From Rhodamnia argentea (lineage: Eukaryota; Streptophyta; Magnoliopsida; Myrtales; Myrtaceae): 64,000 nucleotides of DNA. The position numbers and the translations under genes were made by a program. A model generated the notes under the pieces. It did no database searches. It saw nothing but the letters and a program-made list of their open reading frames with translations, and was not told where the DNA came from. Shown here piece by piece: positions 39,022-50,484 of this stretch. The first letter of the stretch is position 1; each line of letters opens with the position of its first letter. The stretch lies in NCBI RefSeq assembly GCF_020921035.1, contig NC_063157.1:19169777-19233776 (forward strand), given 5' to 3'.

Positions 39022-41767
39022 ACAATCGCGTTTATCCTTTCCACATAGTGCATCACGAGCGACTGCAGCTTTTTCTCTATTACATATGGACATTTGGGGA
39101 CCATATCACACCCCACACCGTGATGGATCTCGTTTTTTTCTCACAATCGTGGATGACCATACACGAGCAACTTGGGTTTTTTTGATGCAATCCAAGGCCC
39201 AAGTCCTTTCCATTCTCCGAAATTTTCTCACCCTCATCAAAAATCAATTCCACAAATCCATACAATGAGTACGTACTAATAATGCACAGGAATTTTTTAA
39301 TCATGAATGTTCTTCTTTTTTCATCGCCAATGGCATCCTTCATGAAAGTTCCCGCACATACACTCCTCAACGGAACGGTGTTGTCGAAAGAAAACATCGG
39401 CACCTCCTTGAAGTTGCTCGTGCACTTAAATATCAAGCCTCTATTCCGGAAATGTTACGGGGAGACTGTGTGGTCACAGCGGCATACTTGATTAATCGGA
39501 TGCCATCTCGTGTTCTCAACGGACAAACCCCTTTCGAATTGCTTTTTGGAAAGAAACCGGATATTGGTCACCTTCGTGTATTTGGATGTCTCTGTTATGT
39601 ATCTACTATGGGGCCTCGGACTAAACTGGATCCTCGTGCCATTAAATGCGTCTTCATGGGATACCCTACTCTTCAGAAGGGATATTTGGTATATGATACA
39701 TCCACCAGGAGGTTCTTTGTTAGTCGAAATGTTATTTTCCATGAAGATGTTTTCCCTTTCCACGAAGAATTATCTTCTCATCAACAGGTTGGTGTGACTA
39801 GCGATCAACGACCATTTTTGGTTGAAGAAATGTTTTCATCACAACCACAAGTGATGATCCCTTACTCGACATCTCCTGTGGCATCTCCGGCCATTGATTA
39901 TAATGTAGCACCATCACCAGCCTCGGAAAATATGACTCCTCATGTTTTACATGATATTCCATCGCCATCTCCATCACCAACTTCTTTGGGTGATATAGCC
40001 TCGGAAACACTTGGGATTATTCCATCAGCTCCACGACGACGTTCTCGTCGAACTACACGACCTCCCATGTGGACAGCAGATTATATTTGCCCTACCATGG
40101 AGTCATCTGGTACACGATATCCTGTCTCTTCGTATGTAAGCTTTGCTCGTCTTTCATATGAACACATGTGCTGTATTAGTAGAATATCTGAAGGACAGGA
40201 GCCACCCTCTTATCATGGAGCTGCCAAAGACCCTCATTGGCAACAAGCAATGGCTGATGAATTACAAGCCCTAATGGACAACAAAACTTGGGATGTTGTT
40301 CCTCTACCCCCTCATCGAAAATCCATTGGCTGCAAGTGGGTTTACAAAATCAAATATAGAGCGGATGGCTCCATTGAACGCTATAAAGCACGACTAGTGG
40401 CCAAAGGATTTACACAATGAGAAGGTTTTGATTACACCGAAACGTTCTCTCCAGTAGCAAAGGAAGTCACCGTTCGTTCTTTCCTCTCTATTGCAGCACT
40501 TCGTGATTGGCCTCTTCATCGGATGGATTTTCATAATGCATTCCTTCATGGAGATCTCGAGGAAGAAATTTACATGGACCTCCCACCGGGTTTACGCAGA
40601 CAGGGGAAGAATAAAGTGTGTCGTCTCCGTAAATCCCTATACGGACTCAAACAGGCCTCTCGTCAATGGTATGCAAAATTCATCGCCGCACCGACAACCG
40701 CCAACTTTCAACAATCCAGACATGATTATGCCTTATTCACATGGAACCAAGGTACATCATCAATATTTTTACTTATATATGTTGATGATATACTTATCAT
40801 GGGGAATGACGATAATGCCGTTGAGAAGTTTAAAAGCTACCCGCACTCTACCTTCCATATTAAGGATTTGGGACCTCCCAAATATTTCTTGGGAATAGAG
40901 ATTGCACGATCGGACAAAGGAATTTGCTTGAGCCAACGCAAGTTTGTCCTAGAGATCATATCAGAAGCGGGATTATCGGGATCAAAACCAGTTGTTATTC
41001 CAATTGAGCAAAATATCAAGCTAATGACAGCCGAGTATGATAAAGAATCATCACCCGTAAATGGAGATGCTCTACTCGGTGATCCATCTGTTTATCAAAG
41101 ACTTGTCGGGAAACTTATATATTTAACCATGACTAGACCTGACATATGTTATGCTATGCAGATTCTCAGCCAATTCATGCATAATCCAAAACGATCTCAC
41201 ATGAATGCAACACTTAAAGTCGTGAAGTATTTGAAGGGTTGTTCGGGTTTGGGAATTTTATTGTCTCGAAATAACAACATGGAAATGACAGCGTATAGTG
41301 ACACAGACTACGCTACATGTCCCATGAGTAGAAAATCTATCACGGGCTTTTGTATCAAATTGGGGGATTCATTACTTTCTTGGAAAACAAAGAAACAATC
41401 AACTGTTTCATTATCATCCGCCGAAGCGGAATATTGAGCAATGGCGAAAACCAGCTGTGAGATAGTCCGGATAAGAGGATTACTTCAAGATCTCGGTATA
41501 TGGGTTAAAAAACCTACCATTTTGTTTTGCGACAATGATGCTGCATTTAAACTCGCAATGAATCCAGTTTTTCATGAAAGAACGAAACACATAGAAGTTG
41601 ATTGTCACTTCATCGGGGATAAGATTCGGAATGGAATAATCAAGACAAGAGGGATAAGAACAACGGAGCAGCCCGCGGACATTTTCACTAAACCCTTATG
41701 TCGGAGGCAACATGCGTATCTATTAAGCAAGCTTGGCGTCCTTGATGTATACCAACCACCAGCTTGA
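38930..41767 (+). pseudogene. Copia pol: integrase, reverse transcriptase, RNase H, broken
   Basis: One reading frame from about 38930 to the TGA at 41765, interrupted by TGA at 39266-39268, 40418-40420 and 41435-41437. Pre-integrase HHCC (HQHLGHSA...CPICPLAKQ), integrase core DIWGPY, then RTNNAQEF where family members have Asp (catalytic, lost), then VVERKHR with the catalytic Glu. RT shows KARLVAKGF, YGLKQASRQWY and YVDDIL. RNase H shows YSDTDYA, SLSSAEAEY, FHERTKHIEVD and QPADIFTKPL. All domains are in Copia order but no uninterrupted polyprotein is possible. Confidence 0.95.
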
Positions 41768-41774
41768 GGGGGAG
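41766..41774 (+). promoter_or_regulatory. Copia polypurine tract
   Basis: GAGGGGGAG immediately before the 3' LTR, the usual plus-strand primer. Confidence 0.9.
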
Positions 41775-42024
41775 TGTTGAAGATACGGTTGCCTTTGGAA
41801 TGAGAGATCTTGATAGTGATAGCGATCTCATTTGATACTAATTGATTTGATTGTTTTTGCTATGATAGGAATTGATTTTATATTATTCTGTATATCTCTT
41901 TTTTCTGTTTTTAGTTTGACCTCTATGTATTATAAATAGGTCTGTTATTCTACGGTTTCATATAGAGAAAAAGCAATACAGAATACAATTCCTCCATAGC
42001 TTTCCTTCATTGCTTTTTCTTACA
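41775..42024 (+). repeat. Copia 3' LTR
   Basis: 250 bp. Differs from the 5' LTR by four substitutions and a one-base insertion. Ends CTTACA before the ATATT duplication. Confidence 0.97.
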
Positions 42025-42029
42025 ATATT

Positions 42030-44150
42030 CATTAACACCACACATTCAGTTGTCGAAATATGACAATAGATTATTGGTAGCTGCTTACAGGAGTTCCAGC
42101 GACGAGTATTTATTGGAAGAGCTTTGAGATTCTTATGCCGTTTTGAAACTTGAAATTGGGTTAGATAGTTGAGGCTAAAGGCACGAGTTTTGGAGGAAAC
42201 AGTTGCCGCTTAGAATTGAGAATCGAGAGATAACCATGGCAACGAGAAAGAAGATCATGGAGCAGTCAACACACGGCAAGAACAAACGTTCGAGAATATG
42301 GATGGAAGATTCGGGGAAATAAAGGAGCATGCGTAAGACCATCATTGCTAAGAGAAAGGAGATCGTCGAGCAGTTCAACATGACAAGGACAATTGTTCGA
42401 GAACATGGGTGTGATACTTGCGGAATATAGGGCTTGAAGGCAATCGATGAAGGTTACAAGAGAAGACTAAATCGCTGAAAACCATCAGAAAGCAGTTACC
42501 GTGAGATTATTATAAATACCATCGGTCATCCATCATGAAAAACCCCCGCACAAATTAAGCAAATTTATCTTTACCTTTACTCTCCTGCATTCGCACTTTA
42601 TCTTTCGTAGCTGTGACTTTCATGTTAGCATCATCAATTAAATTTTGGCATGTATCTTTAACCTAGGTATTGTGCCGTCGATTAAATTCTGGCATAGTAT
42701 TTTCGTTTTTTAAGCTGTGTCATCAATCAAATTCTAGCATAGTTTGCTAGCATTTGATTACTTTATTGAGTATGTATTACCAAATCTTGTTGTCAATGCA
42801 CGATTTGTGTCTATACATTCCTATTTGAATCGAATTGATCGTTTCTCATTTGCTTGTGACACATCCTGTCCGGAGTTGGCCCAAGAACCTCGTCCTCTTT
42901 AATTAAAGTCGAAGAACGACTTTCGGCAAGAGATATTTCGTCATGGGAGACATTTCCGGCGAAAATGGTTTGAAAAATATTTTCCAAAAACTCATCACTT
43001 ATTTTGCTTGAAATGATTAGTGAACGAAAAAAATTTCATTATCAAATATTTTTCATTTTAGTAAGCGATAAAAGCAATCATTTAGGAAAATATTTATAAA
43101 AAAAAATACTCAATTTTTAGCGAGACAAACATATCATTATTCTTAATTGTGAGAAGTGTTAAAGATGGAAATAATGACCAGAGAAAGATGCACTAAGAAC
43201 ATGAAGTCATTTAAATACTTGTATATATATGTGAGTAATTGTCGAGTCAAATTGAATTTTGAGTGCGATGATTTCTTTCCCTCGAAGACGAGACGAAGCT
43301 TCTCTGGAGAGCTGTCGAAAAGCTTGTCCAAAACAATTTATACCATATGAGAAGCTTACAATGAAGGAAAAGTCGAACGCTCATTAAATTTCATGTGAAG
43401 CAGCATTGCGAAGTATTTTTAACATATAGCAATTTAGCATAACGTTTGTAAAGATTGCCAAGTTCTTGTAACCCATTTAGCATGTACGAAAAGCCAGTAA
43501 TGAAGCACGTGTAAACCTCGAAGTACATATTCCGAAATCGAACCTACAACAATATTTTTTTTTCTGACTAGAAAATGCATTGCGAGTAGATAAATTTTGA
43601 ACATATGAGAATTTACATAATCTCAATGACTAGATAAAACATGAGTCAAAGTCCGAGTGGGTAGTCCAAATGTGAAATTTTTTGTACTTAGAAATCAAAC
43701 GTGTGCCATGTTCCTAACATTTCCTTAACTACTAGAGCAACCCATATGACTAATTCCGAAGCAAATCTAAAGAAGATTTTATTTATTTCAACTTATTTGA
43801 AATATCGAATTAATTAGTGATTGAAAAATGTAATTTTGGACGCCTCATGTTTACCTAACCCTTTTGAAAATATCAGCAAGCTAGTTTGACCTAACATAAA
43901 TATTCATAGGAAGGTCAATTGATGGGCATAATTGGGAAGTACTCAATTAAGATCTTGCCATCAAATCCCAATTTACCCCGAATTGGACGATTGGATCTCA
44001 AGGCATCGTACCTTTTTATTGTAGCCAATTTTGAGGGTGTGTGAAAATTTGTTTGAGACAAGAAAGAAATAACGCCATTTTGCATCACAATCGCCTATTT
44101 GGCAGGTTCCCCAAAAACTTGCAATTTCTAAGCTATTTTAATAGTTGAAT
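42030..44150. other. Intergenic, decayed repeats, no gene seen
   Basis: 42230-42300 and 42350-42410 are related direct copies (gagaaagaagatcatggagcag / gagaaaggagatcgtcgagcag). 42955-43135 resembles the 'gaaaatattttcc' type arms seen at 16.2 kb and 57.9 kb. No coding sequence is supported. Confidence 0.45.
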
Positions 44151-44209
44151 CTCTGTAAAAGGATACCTTAAGTGTCAATATTTATGTATGGCGCTCATTT
44201 TGACGCCAA

Positions 44210-44449
44210 TATATATATATTGGATCACTTAAGTATCAATCTTTTTGAAAAACGATTATTTAAGAGCCAATTCCAGTAAGTGGCCGAAATTTCTTGCCGG
44301 TTGCACTAAAGTGATCGTTTTTTGAATCACTTAAGTATCAATTTTTTTGAAAATGATTATTTAAGTGCCAATTCCGGTAAGGCCGCGAATTTCTCTCTGT
44401 TAGTATTAAAGTGATCATTTTTTCTTGAGTTTGGCACTTAAGTGATCAC

Positions 44450-44499
<50 letters not shown>

Positions 44500-44500
44500 C
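44210..44500. repeat. Two-copy direct repeat bounded by AT microsatellites
   Basis: Units near 44222-44330 and 44331-44430 share tcacttaagtatcaat, gattatttaag-gccaattcc-gtaag and taaagtgatc-tttttt. A pure (AT)n run spans about 44453-44496, and a shorter one precedes the array at 44208-44221. Confidence 0.8.
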
Positions 44501-47500
44501 ATCAAACTAAAGGCCGTACACAAATATTGACACTTGATGTTTCCTTATGCCGTTGAACCCTATGTTGCACGGACACGCCCTCTAGGGAGTTTTTCGCGTG
44601 TCAAATACGTGTCGGTGTCTGACACGCTCGGACACTCTAGGACACGCGTGTTCGAGCTTTCGGCACGAAGTCAATGAAACCGACATGCAGGGACTCGCGT
44701 GTCCGAGACACCTCACCCAACTGATTCCAATTCTCTGCTTCATCAAGGAAAACCAAACCAAAACCTCAAGCTGACTTCTTACCCAAAAAAGATTGAATCG
44801 CGAGCTTTCCATGGATGCAAAAAATAGGTCATTCAGATATCTGACGAAAAAAATATGCAATGTCAAAGTTTAGTCAATTTACGCAAAAAAAAAAAAAAAG
44901 GAAAAGGAAAAGGAAAAAGCCTTCCATTATGGTGCTTAACTGGTGACTGCCACATGGCATTCGTCACCATGGACCGGCAACACATAGGTGTCGGCCCAGC
45001 TCTTGGCTAGCCAAAACTCGTGTTGCAACACCAGGCCCAATTAAGCCCAACTCACAGGCCCTATGTTCAGTGTGCGGCCCAACTCTAACCCACCTACTGG
45101 CCCATTTCCAAATGTTGGGCCAGCTCCTTGTAGCGAGGCCCGTTTTGTAGAACTTTCAATGCATCTTTCCCACATTTTACATAATTAGAGGTAAGTTGAT
45201 TTCTTACTTTATCTCATTTTAGAATTTATCTCTCTCGGATCGATGCTAACTCGCCGTACTTTTCCCAATATTATCTCAAAGTTCTCTAACGCAGTCCCAG
45301 CCCAAGTAGCACGCGAAGAGGTCATGTATTGTTTTCCAAATTTTCTCTTTCGTTATTAAGTTAGCGGTTACGTTGATTAAATAAAATTAGGACACTTTTT
45401 AGCGCATTGTTGTTACTTTGACGGTTTAAAGTTATGGCACAAAAACATAATCGTCATTTTGCTTGTCCTAAGCTGGAGTTATGACAAATAAATAGGTCAT
45501 TATTCCGCTCCAGAAAATTTCGAAAAACAAAAGGTTATATATATACTTTACTTTGCTAGATAAAATTTCAAGGAAATTCATGTTTTCTCACTAATCTGAT
45601 GGACCCAACAAAAAGAGACCCAAGCTTAGAATGTGTATAAATAAAAAAAAAACTAAAAGTAGGGAGATATGTTGAGTCACTAACAATTCTACAATTTGAT
45701 ATAAATTTAAAGCTTCTCTCGATCCAAAATGCAATCTATTTTATCAATCAGAATGACGTTATTGATTTGTTGTGTCTTCATCTTCCTAATTGCATAGCAA
45801 TGTAAACAAGCTTTTATCTCGTAAAATCCAATTATTATTTTTTTTTTTTCCGAATGAGACCTACAGGTTTCTCCTAACTATGAAATGTGATCATTTTATT
45901 GGGTCATAACATCTTTATGAGCATGAAATCATAAATTTGAGTCTCGAATTACAGTTCAAGTTTCACCTCACTACGAATTGCTTTCGTATTTTACCGTGTC
46001 TTTTGGTAGTAGAGGGCATTTTCGGAATTCCGAGAAATAGTTGAGCAAAGTGAAAAGTGAGTTTTGGGCATGGTGGTAGTCTAAAAGAGAGAAGTATGAG
46101 ATAGACAGTGATGTCCTTCTATTCAGTAGTGCAACAATTTATTCAAGGCACGTTTATTTATATTCACCTAAACTTTTATATACGCCCTTTATGTGAATTG
46201 CCTTTGTCCTGTGCGTAAATCTATCTATACACAAATAAATTTCGAGTCTAGATTTTAGAAAAAAAAAGTTCGACGCACCAGTTTTATTCATAACAGAAGA
46301 AGCGAATACAATCTCTAGTTTTAAATTTGACCTATAAGTGGCTCCAATTCTCTCCTTCACAGGAAAGTTCTAGTGCCTTAACAGTTAACCATGGCTCCTT
46401 CCATGCCATGTGAAATTCAATGGAATCACTGCTAATTGCTCTAAAGTTTAAGAACCTAAGTTATTAAATGAAAGCGTGGTTTAATATTTTAATATTCTAT
46501 CACACCCCACATGCTCAGTCTAGTCTCTTTTTGTGCAATTTGAAGCGTGGATATATTTAAATGGAGACACAAATGGAATCTAAAAAAAATTTCAAATAAG
46601 AACTTTTTGCTCTGATACGATGTAAATAACGTAGGATATTCAGGAGAGAGGAAGAGAGAGAATCAGTAAAAACTATGTCACAACATTCTTTTATAGGGAA
46701 ATCTCTAATCTCCATAGTTATACTCCATAAGTCGCCCCCTGAAGCTGGATGCCCCAGCTCACATATGAGGCGTGCAATTTTCTTCCGAAGTCTTTGACCA
46801 TGTGCCATGTAAGGCGATTAAACTAAACAATCGGATTTGACATGTGTTGAAAAACACATAATCAGAAAATTGACATATTTTTTTTTATATACAAGCTTTG
46901 ATAAAACAATGTGGAAACCCAACTTGAATTGTGGCAAACTAAACCGTATCATCCTCACGACGCTCATCTTTGGCTGCTCGATCAAAGTTTGGTCAACTCT
47001 TGCATTGACAGCTACCTGGATACTTGATGACATCACCGGCAACGCTCATTTTTGGGTTATCAATGAAGTTGTGCTCAACTCAGGCACTCACAGCAACTTG
47101 GATGTTTTATTGCGATTTTCACTCGTCGATTATGCTCGCAATTGAAAGAGAGTAGCACAATGAATAACGTCCATGGTAGCATTGTTAAGTGTTGACAAAA
47201 TTGGGAAGTTACTAAACGAGATATCACTAACAACGGCATAAAGGAAAAAAAGGGTAAGGTTTGATTTGATTCATTCTTTTTTGGAGGCTTTGATATCATG
47301 TGAAATTTAGTGAGATCAATGTCAATTATTTTAAAAGATGAAAATATTAGGTGAATCCATCATTTAATATTTAAATATTCTATCATGTTCATGGTCTTAA
47401 TTTGGTTACTATAGTGAGTTCCTTTTTTTTTTACGTTTTTTTTTTTACAAAAAAAAACCCAAACCAAATAAGTTGATTTCCTTTCTGATTTGACAACGTT

Positions 47501-47818
47501 AGTTTATTTTAATTTGCTTTTCTTTGCTATGAATTTTTTTTTTTTTTTGTGGGTAAGAAGTCAGCTTGGTCTCTTAAGACTGTTTCACATAGGATCAAGT
47601 TCTCGACTCAGTCGCGTGAGTTTTACGGTGATTCCCTCATTCCCTTTTGATTCCCTAACATGCTTTTACATTATGTCATCTGACGCGTCCGGCTTTCCTC
47701 ATTGCACAATGCCTTTTGATCCGTATATTTCCATCTTCATACATTAAACGTTTCTATCACAAAGTGGCTATTCTCATGAAGAAGTTTAGGCCATATTCAT
47801 CGATTGGCAACCTTCATT
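44501..47818. other. Intergenic with degenerate retrotransposon pieces
   Basis: 44555-44730 is rich in 'ggacacg/cgtgtcc' phrases typical of a dispersed plant repeat. At 46608-46620 the minus strand reads cgtatcagagc, and at 47283-47296 tgatatcaaagcc: both look like Copia primer-binding sites of minus-strand LTR remnants. No host gene is supported. Frames at 46557-46808 and 46837-47145 have no domain. Confidence 0.45.
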
Positions 47819-48242
47819 AATGACATAAATGATCAATGAACTTTGGCCTGATATATAATATGGTTCCTGAACTTTAAACTTGTTCAATTTGATCTTTGAA
47901 CTTAAACCGAATGTGCAATGTTATCCTCAAACTTTTAATTTGTTCAATATGGTCCCTAAAATTTTGGTACATGTTCTATTTAATTTATAAACGGTATGAA
48001 AATGTTCAATATTGTCCGTGAATTTGAATTAGAGGAAGAACAATATTGAATATTTTCATACGATCTAAAGACTAAATTGAACGTGCATCAAAAGTTCAAG
48101 AACCACATTGAACAAATCAAAATTCGAGGACGACATTACACATTTGGGTAAAGTTAAAGCACTACATTGAACTAATAAGTTTAAAGTTCATGAACCATAA
48201 TGCATATTGGACCAAAGTTTATGGATTATTTATGTTATTATC
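47819..48242. mobile_element. ~420-bp foldback element
   Basis: The whole element is close to one palindrome. The left arm carries aactttggcctgatatat, ggttcctgaactttaaactt and ttgttcaatatggtccc; the right arm carries their inverses (aagtttaaagttcatgaacc, ggaccaaagttt). Centre near 48030. No coding capacity. Confidence 0.85.
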
Positions 48243-48347
48243 CCCATTCCTTATTGTTAGCCGCATAAAAGAAATGGTGGTTTGAAGATTGACACCTTCA
48301 TATTCCATATTTTAGTAAAGAAACTTCAAGTAAATAAATAAATGAGT

Positions 48348-48880
48348 TGATACTAACAAATTCTCAAATTGGTACACATGATCCACATTTACCTTAAAAA
48401 TTTTCAAGTCACAAAAAACTCAAGCTAGTACACTTGTGCTACCTTTACTCCAAACTAATTTTTATGTCTCAAAAAAACCCCAATGCGTCCAAATCTTATT
48501 TGATAGATTGCAGCAACTTTCCCAAGCTCAATTTATTTGTCTCCAAATCTAGCTCTCTCAAAACGACATCATTTGGAAGACCAATTTATATTAAATTTTC
48601 GAGTCAAATCCACTTTCACATGACAACCATCCGAGTTGTTTGCCGCATGTGTTGCCATGCCAACAATTTAATGGGATATTGAATGAAAGGTAACGCACAA
48701 TAAATTTGTCGTTGGCGTAATAGTTTGAGTTTTTTTTTTTTGACACCAAAGTTAATTTGCGTAAACGTGGCACGAGTGTATCAATTCCGGTATTTTTTGT
48801 GAAACAAAAATTAGCTTGAGGTAAATGCGATTTGAATGTACTAGCTTGACATTTTTGGTGGTATTAATCATAAGGAAAAT
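48348..48880. mobile_element. Foldback element with repeated arm units
   Basis: Each arm contains two versions of 'caagctagtaca-...-acctttactccaaactaattttt'. The left arm spans 48348-48480 and the inverted right arm 48725-48880. Non-coding. Confidence 0.7.
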
Positions 48881-49680
48881 TCTAAAAAAGGGCCCCTAAG
48901 TGTTATCATTTTCTTAAATAAGGATTTGAAGTGGATTTTGTTTTAAATAAGGCATAAAGTGCCGTTATTGTCTCAAAGAATGGTCCGAAGAGGCTATGGT
49001 TTTTTCAAATAAGGACTTGATCTCACCGGTTGGCCAAATTTTCCAGTCGATCAAGGGCATTTAGTCTAATTTTTTGTTAAATTAAATTAAAACAAAAAAA
49101 AAAAAAATAGAAAGATTAAAAAAACAAAAAGAACATAAGCTAGATGACTGACCTCCCACTTGTGACCACCACCCTACTTGTCGCCGGGGTTGCTGGCACC
49201 TCGGCAAGGGCCGGCGACCTTGCCCACCAATAGGTGAGGACTTGCTGGCTCTCACCTGACCTAGGAGAGGGCCATGACCAAAGCTGGGTAGACAGCACGA
49301 CCCACTTCGGTTCGGTCCCAACCAACGGCCGCGGCCCTTGGCCGGACATGGGTGAGGCCAGAACTCGCCCTCTGGTCCGCAAGGGCGCCAACCCTCACCG
49401 AGGTGCCATCTACTTTGAAGGTCATAACCGTTGCCCCACCACCCGCCTGTGTTCTTTCTTTTTTTTTTTTTTTTTTCAGAGTTTTTGTTTTCTTTCAAAA
49501 TATTTTAAAAACAGAAAAAGGAAAAAATTAAAATAAAATAAAATAAAAAATATTCCCAAAATGCTCCTAACTAAAGTGGCTTAGGCCCTTTTTTGAGGAT
49601 TAATATAGTTACATCAAATCCTTATTTGAGGAAATGAGGGCATTTGAGGTTTTTTTTTGAAAATTTCCCTTAACCATAAA
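48881..49680. mobile_element. Non-autonomous TIR element with GC-rich core
   Basis: The left arm (aaggaaaattctaaaaaagg ... aaataaggatttgaagtgg) is inverted at right (caaatccttatttgaggaaa ... gaaaatttccctt). The core 49140-49440 is GC-rich (gccggggttgctggcacctc, gggccggcgaccttgccc) between poly-A and poly-T tracts. Its 138-codon minus frame is a composition artefact. Confidence 0.72.
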
Positions 49681-49699
49681 AGAATTAGCAACACTCGAA

Positions 49700-50484
49700 T
49701 TTTTTTGGACAGTTTTTTTTTTTTTTTTTTTGGGGGTGGGGGTGGCGTGGGTTGGTGGGGACTTGGACATTAAACCATGGGCCCAAACGTTCCATCCCAA
49801 AAGCCCAGTCACGGGTCAAGATGAAAACTTCTCTCGTTGACTCGTTGACCAATTTCTAGGGTTTTTATACACGCCGTGAATAGGGACAATCGTGCTCTGC
49901 ACTTTTTAACCAGTTCGTCGATGCGATTTGAGATCGAACCGAAGTAATCTCGCAGGGGGGAGGACGAAGCTTCAGGTCGAAGCAAGAGGTCTGATCTCTC
50001 CTTCTCTTTGTTCTTTCCTTCGGTCCAGTAGTCTCTCCAGATTCTTAGCTGTTCGAGTTGTTTGAGTTTACCCATGGTTTTCGACCAAAAAAAGACAAAA
50101 AAAAAGGTTACCTATGGTTTTGGTGTACGATGATTACGATGATGATTGTCGCTGGAATGTTGTTTTCTCCTTCTAGTCGCCTCCCCGTTGTGCCATAATT
50201 TTTTGCTGCGATTCTTTTCGGATTTTTCTGTTTGTTTGTTCTCCGGTTTGGGAAATGGAACCTGCGAGGTTTGCCTGTTTGATATGCTAAAGTGTGAAAC
50301 TTTTACCTGATTTCTTGGGCTTTTGGTCGCGTTTGAACCTACATTGATATCCTTTCGGCTGTGGCTCTGCTGAAGTTCGTGCTTTCAGTGGAGTGCGAAC
50401 ACAGATTGAACCTCGGATTTGTTCGATTGATTTGCGTTTTGGGGTTTTGCTTTCGTTTTTCCTTGAATTGTTTTAGGCTGCACA
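49700..50484 (+). promoter_or_regulatory. SCL30 promoter and leader
   Basis: 49778-49783 TGGGCC (with GCCCA next to it) and 49802-49807 AGCCCA are TCP-type site II motifs. 49857-49864 TAGGGTTT is a telo-box, followed by tttttatac. Two W-box cores TTGAC lie in cgttgactcgttgacc (about 49836-49850). Site II plus telo-box is the known layout of plant growth and translation-linked promoters. Leader sequence probably starts after about 49890. A leader intron ends at TTTTAG 50471-50476, eight bases before the ATG; its donor is not clear. Confidence 0.65.

Larger units (their letters stand above)
36354..42024 (+). mobile_element. Ty1/Copia LTR retrotransposon, structurally complete but defective
   Basis: 5.67 kb bounded by 249/250-bp LTRs with 5-bp target duplication ATATT (36349-36353, 42025-42029). 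Order after the 5' LTR is primer-binding site, gag, protease, integrase, RT, RNase H, polypurine tract, 3' LTR. Integrase before RT defines Copia. Four in-frame TGA stops, two or more frameshifts, a broken zinc knuckle and a lost catalytic integrase Asp disable it. The LTRs differ by four substitutions and one indel, implying recent insertion. Confidence 0.97.

Noticed and set aside
49082..49498. 138-codon minus-strand frame
   Set aside because: Runs through the GC-rich core of a TIR element and ends in poly-A derived Phe/Lys; no motif.
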